NCBI GenBank assembly: GCA_944385095.1
Contig: CALWVS010000001.1
Location: 124,001 to 188,000, forward strand
DNA from: an uncultured Oscillospiraceae bacterium
Lineage (GTDB): Bacteria; Bacillota; Clostridia; Oscillospirales; Oscillospiraceae
DNA length: 64,000 nucleotides
Reading direction: 5' to 3'
Shown: in pieces, positions 58,837 through 64,000 of the stretch
Layout: every line of letters begins with the position of its first letter
How positions within the stretch are numbered: position 1 is the first letter of the stretch
Notes under the pieces: model-generated
The model's database searches: none
What the model was told of the DNA's origin: nothing
Seen by the model: the letters and a program-made list of their open reading frames with translations, nothing else
Translations under genes and position numbers: made by a program

Positions 58837-60516
58837 TTAGCCCATGCTAAGCAGGGAATCCAAAGCTTCATTGAGCACAGTCATTAGGCGACAGGCAGAA
58901 GAATATGCTTTCTGGTATACCATTAAGCTAGTGGCTTCATCGTTTAGATCTACACCCATCACGCCATCCCGATTGACGTATAACTCATTGGATGTAATAG
59001 AGAAGTTGTTGTGTACAATACCAGTACTGAGCTGATCCTCACCAAGAGTGGACTGGATGTGGAACAACATATCTTCAAATGTACCCTCGAAGGGGGCTGC
59101 ATTGCTGGGTGTGGTCCCATCATCTGTGACCAGCTCGCCATAGTTAAAAGTCTGATCCTTAGTGAAAACATCTAAGAACTTTGCCAAGTTCCCCGTATCG
59201 CCACTGGGAGAATCAACAGTTTCTTTTGAAACCATGGAAATCGTACCTTCTCTCCAGCTTTTGGAAACAGAGATATTTGCAGCAGTGATACGGTCTGTAA
59301 CAACAGGTTGACCTGAGACTGGGTCGTTTACTGTTGTTTGTGTATCGTCTGTGTTGCTGCCCATACTGAAGAGGGGACCAGAATTGGGGAATGCATCACC
59401 ATTCTGATCATACATATTGAGCTGGTTCATTTGCTCTGCAAACTCATATGCCAGATGGTCAAGCGCCTTTTGATAATAGGGGATACCACGTTTTACAGAG
59501 GCCCCGGTATCTCCAGCCAGATCATCAGCTGTACAGTACTCGCCTTTTTCGGTTAGCAATTCCCGTGTAGACTGGAGTGCCCCATAGAGAAGCGTATCAC
59601 TTAGTTCCTTCCCTCCAGCAGGAATCCAGTTTGGGTCCTGCAAACGACCTTTGGAGTCTGTCAGCTGGGATAGTGTGATAGAGTAGTTATCTGCCTCTGT
59701 TCCAGCTACCAAAGAAGTGGCATATGTGCCATCCACTAAAACGTCATTATTTTCACCATTGGCTATCTTAATTGTGAGACGTTCTACTTCAAGACCTGCA
59801 CCCACATCTTCCATATCATAGGTGACATCAATCTTCATGTACTCACTTAACTCGTCAATCAGCTTATTCCGTTCATCCCGCAACTCAAGGGCAGGATCCC
59901 CACGGATATCGGAGTTACGAATTTGAAGATTTAGCTCTTTGATACCGTCTAAAATGTCATTTACTTTACTTACCTGGTCATTGAATTTGGTTTCGTAGTC
60001 ATTCTTTAGATTCGCTAAGGCTTTTGCACTGGTATTAAACAGGGAGCATAGGGCATCCGCTGAAGTACGGATCAGACCGTCATAATCATCAATACCATTG
60101 GTGAGTGCCTGGCTAATCAGGTCACGTAAATCGTTCATCTGATTGAGGATGACACCATCATCTTGCTCTCCATCACCTTTTCCTACTTCGTCCAAAATAG
60201 AAGCCAAACTGTCTAAACCTTCCAATTTTGCCTTAGCAGAGTTTACATCTGAGACAGAGTTACGATAGGAAATATCCAGACTAGGGTCACGCAGTTGGGA
60301 CATACCAGTGATAAGGACACCTTGACCTGGGTCAGCGTTATATTTGGATGCGGTACGGTCTGCACCAGCGTTAGCAACTAAGCTGACTTGATCTAGGCGC
60401 TGGCGTGTATAACCTTCTGTGTTGATGTTTGCAATATTGTTGCCCGCTATGTCCAGACCTTTTTGAGCAGAGTAAATGCCTAGACGTACTGTAGTGAATG
60501 TAGCAAAAGTGCTCAT
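58837..60516 (-). CDS. flgK: Flagellar hook-associated protein FlgK
   Basis: 559-residue first hook-filament junction protein (HAP1). The N-terminal signature SAQKGLDIAGNNIANINTEG-YTRQRLDQV and the C-terminal DLNDEATSLMVYQKAYSSAC, with LMTVLNEALDSLL, are the conserved rod/hook-family coils; the middle is variable. AAGGAGG lies 6-7 bases before the ATG. It follows flgN, its export chaperone, by 19 bases. Confidence 0.95.
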   Translation of the reverse strand: MSTFATFTTVRLGIYSAQKGLDIAGNNIANINTEGYTRQRLDQVSLVANAGADRTASKYNADPGQGVLITGMSQLRDPSLDISYRNSVSDVNSAKAKLEGLDSLASILDEVGKGDGEQDDGVILNQMNDLRDLISQALTNGIDDYDGLIRTSADALCSLFNTSAKALANLKNDYETKFNDQVSKVNDILDGIKELNLQIRNSDIRGDPALELRDERNKLIDELSEYMKIDVTYDMEDVGAGLEVERLTIKIANGENNDVLVDGTYATSLVAGTEADNYSITLSQLTDSKGRLQDPNWIPAGGKELSDTLLYGALQSTRELLTEKGEYCTADDLAGDTGASVKRGIPYYQKALDHLAYEFAEQMNQLNMYDQNGDAFPNSGPLFSMGSNTDDTQTTVNDPVSGQPVVTDRITAANISVSKSWREGTISMVSKETVDSPSGDTGNLAKFLDVFTKDQTFNYGELVTDDGTTPSNAAPFEGTFEDMLFHIQSTLGEDQLSTGIVHNNFSITSNELYVNRDGVMGVDLNDEATSLMVYQKAYSSACRLMTVLNEALDSLLSMG

Positions 60517-60535
60517 GGGAAGCCTCCTTAACTTG

Positions 60536-60994
60536 TCAGACCTTCAAGTCTGTATGGGATGGGGATGTTGTATGGAATGCAGTTGGGGTCAGTTCAGGGT
60601 CCAACCCACGCTGTTTTAAAGCCTGTTCAATTTGCTTTAGGTCGCGCTCAAGAACCGTGCGAGCTGTTTGTTCGGAGCTGGTATAAATTTCGTAGCTGTG
60701 GCGCAACGACTCTGCCAACTTGGAAAATTCGGTGTATTTTTCTGCCGGAACATGGGATGGGAGCTGCGTCAATGGGATATCTGCAAGCTGTAGCTCCTTC
60801 AGAATCCGGTTACGCTTCTGTTCATATCCACGCAAAGACATGGAAAAAGCCTGCTCCTGCTTCATGCAATGATCCAAAAGCTCCAGATTCCGTTGTTTTG
60901 CTGCATTCAGCTTTTCCATCTGCAATGCAGAGAGCTTATCCAAAGTTGTAATGATATCCGTAAAAAGGGAGGAGAGATTGGCGTAGGTTATCAT
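60536..60994 (-). CDS. flgN: FlgN-family flagellar export chaperone
   Basis: 152-residue, almost wholly helical protein with the FlgN heptad pattern (LFTDIITTLDKLSALQMEKLNAAKQRNLELLDHCMKQEQA-type coil, residues ~6-48, cited by its first part LFTDIITTLDKLSALQMEKL). FlgN keeps FlgK and FlgL unfolded for export. The ATG at 60994 follows GGAGGT by 6 bases; two codons upstream lies another ATG inside the spacer. It overlaps flgM by 4 bases and precedes flgK, the usual order. Confidence 0.88.
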   Translation of the reverse strand: MITYANLSSLFTDIITTLDKLSALQMEKLNAAKQRNLELLDHCMKQEQAFSMSLRGYEQKRNRILKELQLADIPLTQLPSHVPAEKYTEFSKLAESLRHSYEIYTSSEQTARTVLERDLKQIEQALKQRGLDPELTPTAFHTTSPSHTDLKV

Positions 60995-61296
60995 GTGCAT
61001 ACCTCCGAATGGAGCAGCATACGGGCTGCCAGTCTATCTATATCAATTTGATAGGTCCCGTTCTTAATTTGTTCCCGCAGCTCATTGATTTCGCTGCGGG
61101 TAGGTCTTACACGCAACTGCTGCGATACCATGCCAGTTAGCTCTTGCAGCTTGCCCTCCTGACCAGTCAAACGGGCAGAGAACTGAACCTGGTCAAATTG
61201 CTGCGAACCAGAGGAACGTTGAGTGGATGAGGTTGCGGTTTTGGATGTCAATTCTCGGAATGATGTTTGCTGATTTCCTGTGATACGAAAGTTCAT
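60991..61296 (-). CDS. flgM: Anti-sigma-28 factor FlgM
   Basis: 101-residue inhibitor of the flagellar sigma factor, released when FlgM is exported through the finished hook. The disordered Ser/Thr/Gln-rich N-terminus and the C-terminal sigma-binding helices (RPTRSEINELREQIKNGTYQ and the following IDIDRLAARML) are characteristic. The ATG at 61296 is preferred because AAGGAGGG lies 5-7 bases upstream; the frame from 61356 has no such site. It heads the operon through csrA and yjfB. Confidence 0.92.
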   Translation of the reverse strand: MNFRITGNQQTSFRELTSKTATSSTQRSSGSQQFDQVQFSARLTGQEGKLQELTGMVSQQLRVRPTRSEINELREQIKNGTYQIDIDRLAARMLLHSEVCT

Positions 61297-61412
61297 AAGA
61301 GCCCTCCTTTCTGGATTTGGGGCAATGAAATAGTGGGAGCTAGACAGAACACCCACAGTTTTCAGTATAAAAAGTAAAGGGTAGCCATAGTTGCCGTCCT
61401 CGTTTCATATGT

Positions 61413-61439
61413 ATTATCGTCATAAAAGGGAAAAAGTTA
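61413..61439 (-). promoter_or_regulatory. Possible sigma-28-type promoter of the flgM operon
   Basis: On the minus strand TAAC, a 15-base spacer and ACGATAAT resemble the flagellar consensus TAAA-N15-GCCGATAT, about 115 bases before flgM. The rest of 61297-61590 is AT-rich with no gene. Confidence 0.35.
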
Positions 61440-61590
61440 AGATGTAATAAAAAGAAAAGAATAAGAATGAAGGTCTTCCTCATAAAAATCCTACAAAACA
61501 ACTTGGATTTACACTTGATATTTCTATTGTTACAGTGTAAAATCTCAGTTGGTATATGATGACTTAGATGCAATAAAGGAGAAGAATGAT

Positions 61591-61998
61591 ATGTCACTTT
61601 TTTATGAGGTAACACCCGAATTAATGACAGGAAATACCCTGATTGATTCAGAACATAAGCAACTTTTTCAAGCGGTGAATCAACTGATGGATGCTTGCTC
61701 CAAAGGGAAGGGCAGAGAGCAGGTGATGCAGACAGCACAATTTCTTCGGCAATATGTGGATAAACATTTTCAAAATGAAGAACAGTTGCAGATGAAACAC
61801 AATTATCCTGGGTATCCTGCACATAAACAGTTTCATAATGGATACAAACAAAAGCTAAATGAAACGATGCAAAATCTGATCAATGAGGGACCTACCGTAA
61901 AAACACTTGGAGACTTGAATCAAGTAGTGGGTGTTTTGGTCTCTCACATTCGAGTGGAGGATAAGAAATTAGCTCAGTATATCCGTGATGTAAGATGA
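61591..61998 (+). CDS. Bacteriohemerythrin
   Basis: 135-residue four-helix oxygen-binding protein with a non-heme diiron site. The metal ligands appear in the expected order: His in the N-terminal TLIDSEHKQLFQ helix, H-x3-E in HFQNEEQ, H-x4-H in HKQFHNGY, and H-x4-D in HIRVEDKK. AAGGAGAAG lies about 8 bases before the ATG. Stand-alone forms in anaerobes are thought to scavenge or sense O2. It lies beside flagellar genes but is transcribed the other way, so aerotaxis support is only a guess. Confidence 0.92.
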   Translation: MSLFYEVTPELMTGNTLIDSEHKQLFQAVNQLMDACSKGKGREQVMQTAQFLRQYVDKHFQNEEQLQMKHNYPGYPAHKQFHNGYKQKLNETMQNLINEGPTVKTLGDLNQVVGVLVSHIRVEDKKLAQYIRDVR

Positions 61999-62040
61999 GA
62001 TAAAGACATATACAACATAACAGAATCATGGTAAAATAGG

Positions 62041-62070
62041 AGGGATAGTTCTAAGAACTATCCCTCTTAT
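62041..62070 (+). terminator. Terminator of the hemerythrin gene
   Basis: AGGGATAGTTC pairs with GAACTATCCCT around a 3-base loop, followed by CTTAT. The uridine tract is short. Confidence 0.65.
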
Positions 62071-62123
62071 ACTGAATTTCCTCTGTTTGTTAGGGGTTTA
62101 TGATAAAAGGACGATGGTGTAAT

Positions 62124-64000
62124 ATGAAAAAAGTGTTACTCTCTGTTGGAGTATTGATGGAAAATGATAGGGCTTGTATAGAGAAATGCTTGCAATGTAT
62201 CGAAAAACTGAGAGATCATGTGACATATGAGCTGGTAGTTGGAAATTTAGGGGCAACCGATGGGAGCAGGGAAATTGCGGAAAGGTACGCAGATCAGATT
62301 ATTGATATTTCATGGAATGGGAGCATAAGTGATGCATGGAATACTGTGCTGAACCACTGTACAGGTGAGTGGTATTTTGGAATAGAGGCAGATGAGTATT
62401 TAGATGTGAGTGTAGAACAGCTTGTCAATTGCCTAAATGAAGCAGACTCTCTGAATGCGATTTCAGTTGCAATTCAAGAAACAGGTGCAGTACAGTGGGG
62501 AGAAGTAGGCAGTCAAATCAAAAGAGAGATTAGAGTGGTTCGGCTGGCTGAACAAGTGAGATATGAGGGGGATGAACTGCCCAAGATCACAGCAAATCAT
62601 CAAAATGGGTTAGTTCATATCACTTCACCACTGCTACACCGAGGAGGAACAATCGCCAAAAGACTGGAAGAACAAAAGTACCCCTATGTCTATCAGCAGG
62701 GGGAAAATCTCTCTATACCATTTACCCCATTGTATCGGATGGTACAGGAGCAGATGGAGCTGCCTGCCCAGATATTTCAGTCCCATAGCGAGGAAATTGA
62801 TGAACTGGTTGTATGCTTTCAAAAACATGAAAAACTGAGACCTCTGTGGATGCAGTGGCTGAAAAAACAAAATCTGATTCAGAATTTGGGAATGCTCCAT
62901 TTTTATGCCCAGATGCTCTTTTCTATGCTCTGTGTTCAGGAGTGGGAAGAAGAGCAGCAGGCACAGGAATTGGTCACACAGTTTCTGTCCGTGATGCGAC
63001 AATATTTAGCACAGCTCTATCACCCAAAGTGTCTGGGATGGGAACCAGGATGGGGTATGCTACCCACATTGCATCATTACGGTTGGCGGCTGGTAAGAGC
63101 AGTACAGCAGGCAGAGCAGGGGGATGAGTATGGATATTTATATCACCTCCATCATGCCAAACAAGCAGTTCCAGTATTCAGTGGATTGGTGGACTTTATG
63201 ATGGTCCATCCACCACAAAAAGAGGATACACAACTTCAGCAACTGGCAAGACAAGTGCGAGCAATACTTTCACAGTATGCAGCAGATGATCCTGCATTGG
63301 TGGCAATTAAGTCTAGTGCAGCCTATCAAAAAGTGGCACATCTATTATGGGAAGATGGAACAGAGTGGACAACAGATGGGACAACATCGGAAGAACCTGA
63401 CCCAAGTTTGGATGAGGATTTTCAACTTTTGATGGAGGTATCTACATTTGAAAGTCAGAGAGAGGCATTAGAGGGTATTGTTCACAGCTACGAGATGCTT
63501 TCAGAGGATGGACAGGATATTCTAAAAGAGTACTGGAATCAACATCCAATATGGGGCAAAGAAATTCCTCAGGTGATGCAGAATATTGCTTATACATTTC
63601 AGCAGCATAGGTGTGAATTTGAATGGCTTTATGGACGATTGGGAGACAATCGTTCCAAAAGAGTTTTGTTAGCCATTTTGTGTAACTGGCGTTTCTTTGA
63701 TTTTACACGGTTAAAGAATGTGAAAGAAAAGCAAGAAAACAGTGTTTTACATCTGATGATGCCATTACAACAGGAGATGATTGTGGATGTGGGTGCAAAG
63801 ATAGGGTTGTTTCATGATTCCTATGTAAAATGTTATGGCAATAGTGGCATTCAAAGCTATTATGCCTACGAAGAAGATGGGAAAAATTATCAACAATTAC
63901 GACAGATGATGCAGCATGTAACATATGCAAAAGCTTACCAGACAGCTGTGGGAGCGAAAACCGGAGTTTTACATAGAGAAGAAAGCAATGGCTTGCATGA
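62124..64000 (+). CDS. Glycosyltransferase family 2 fused to FkbM-type methyltransferase, 3' partial
   Basis: The frame is open from ATG 62124 to the window edge (625 codons, no stop). The N-terminus is a GT-A/GT2 fold: VLLSVGVLMENDRACIEKCL, then a nucleotide region ending ATDGSREIAERYAD, and the DXD-like GIEADEYLDV near residue 97. A long helical middle (about 190-530) follows. From ~550 the MIVDVGAKIGLF loop and a following YAYEEDGKNY match the SAM-binding start of FkbM methyltransferases. The gene lies next to flagellar junction and FliW/CsrA genes, so a flagellin glycan is the likely substrate. AAAAGGA lies 10-12 bases before the ATG. Confidence 0.8.
   Translation, partial: MKKVLLSVGVLMENDRACIEKCLQCIEKLRDHVTYELVVGNLGATDGSREIAERYADQIIDISWNGSISDAWNTVLNHCTGEWYFGIEADEYLDVSVEQLVNCLNEADSLNAISVAIQETGAVQWGEVGSQIKREIRVVRLAEQVRYEGDELPKITANHQNGLVHITSPLLHRGGTIAKRLEEQKYPYVYQQGENLSIPFTPLYRMVQEQMELPAQIFQSHSEEIDELVVCFQKHEKLRPLWMQWLKKQNLIQNLGMLHFYAQMLFSMLCVQEWEEEQQAQELVTQFLSVMRQYLAQLYHPKCLGWEPGWGMLPTLHHYGWRLVRAVQQAEQGDEYGYLYHLHHAKQAVPVFSGLVDFMMVHPPQKEDTQLQQLARQVRAILSQYAADDPALVAIKSSAAYQKVAHLLWEDGTEWTTDGTTSEEPDPSLDEDFQLLMEVSTFESQREALEGIVHSYEMLSEDGQDILKEYWNQHPIWGKEIPQVMQNIAYTFQQHRCEFEWLYGRLGDNRSKRVLLAILCNWRFFDFTRLKNVKEKQENSVLHLMMPLQQEMIVDVGAKIGLFHDSYVKCYGNSGIQSYYAYEEDGKNYQQLRQMMQHVTYAKAYQTAVGAKTGVLHREESNGLH

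Noticed and set aside
1..64000. Mobile elements, prophage or CRISPR
   Set aside because: No transposase, integrase, phage structural gene, terminal inverted repeats or regularly spaced direct repeats were seen on either strand.

Overview
The window reads as chromosome of an anaerobic, endospore-forming, flagellated Gram-positive bacterium of class Clostridia; a gut Oscillospiraceae-like relative is plausible but this is inference. The reasons are spoIIR and a YtvI-like sporulation permease, MltG and a class B penicillin-binding protein, an [FeFe]-hydrogenase with rubrerythrin and PerR, the large SRP RNA placed directly upstream of dnaX, a flgM-flgN-flgK-flgL-DUF6470-fliW-csrA cluster, strong AGGAGG ribosome binding sites and TTGNNN/TATAAT promoters. 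I see no insertion sequence, prophage, CRISPR array or plasmid function.

Layout. 1-10130: a PBP2-type transpeptidase cut by the window edge, the Fe-S carrier ATPase Mrp, a Na/phosphate symporter with an unusual leader (14-codon ORF plus terminator), an ABC-F ATPase, an HtrA protease, an AI-2E/YtvI permease and a DegV protein. 10200-19600: DUF896, the S4-domain protein YlmH, a DUF3048 lipoprotein, an O6-alkylguanine repair enzyme, MgtE behind a structured leader, a DEAD-box helicase with a membrane protein and a GNAT enzyme, and a chemoreceptor. 19600-24220: glutamate dehydrogenase, DUF6465, and the UPF0210/ACT/HD group. 24300-30530: a NUDIX hydrolase, a WalRKHI-like two-component operon and glutamate racemase. 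30540-43680: two LysR-type regulators, each divergent from a catabolic gene (DapA-family lyase plus P5C-type dehydrogenase; D-2-hydroxyacid dehydrogenase), a polysaccharide deacetylase, an Lrp-aminotransferase-ThrH-DUF1015 group, ispE, spoIIR and a U32 peptidase. 43680-50670: mltG, a tiny Cys/Gly-rich protein, a group of 5-formyl-THF cyclo-ligase, DJ-1, tmk and WecG/TagA genes, and polA.

50700-53250 is the most striking part. A PerR-type repressor with a palindromic box over its own start site overlaps a 707-residue [FeFe]-hydrogenase fused to rubredoxin and rubrerythrin modules. The domain order suggests one polypeptide that could carry electrons from H2 to peroxide. An internal Shine-Dalgarno and ATG at the fusion joint could also give a separate rubrerythrin. 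After tRNA-Ala, the SRP RNA, dnaX and ybaB, the right end is flagellar. It closes with a bacteriohemerythrin and a truncated GT2-FkbM fusion that probably modifies flagellin.

Many start codons were moved inward from the longest open frame because a clear Shine-Dalgarno site decides them. All family calls come from motifs read by eye; no database search was run.
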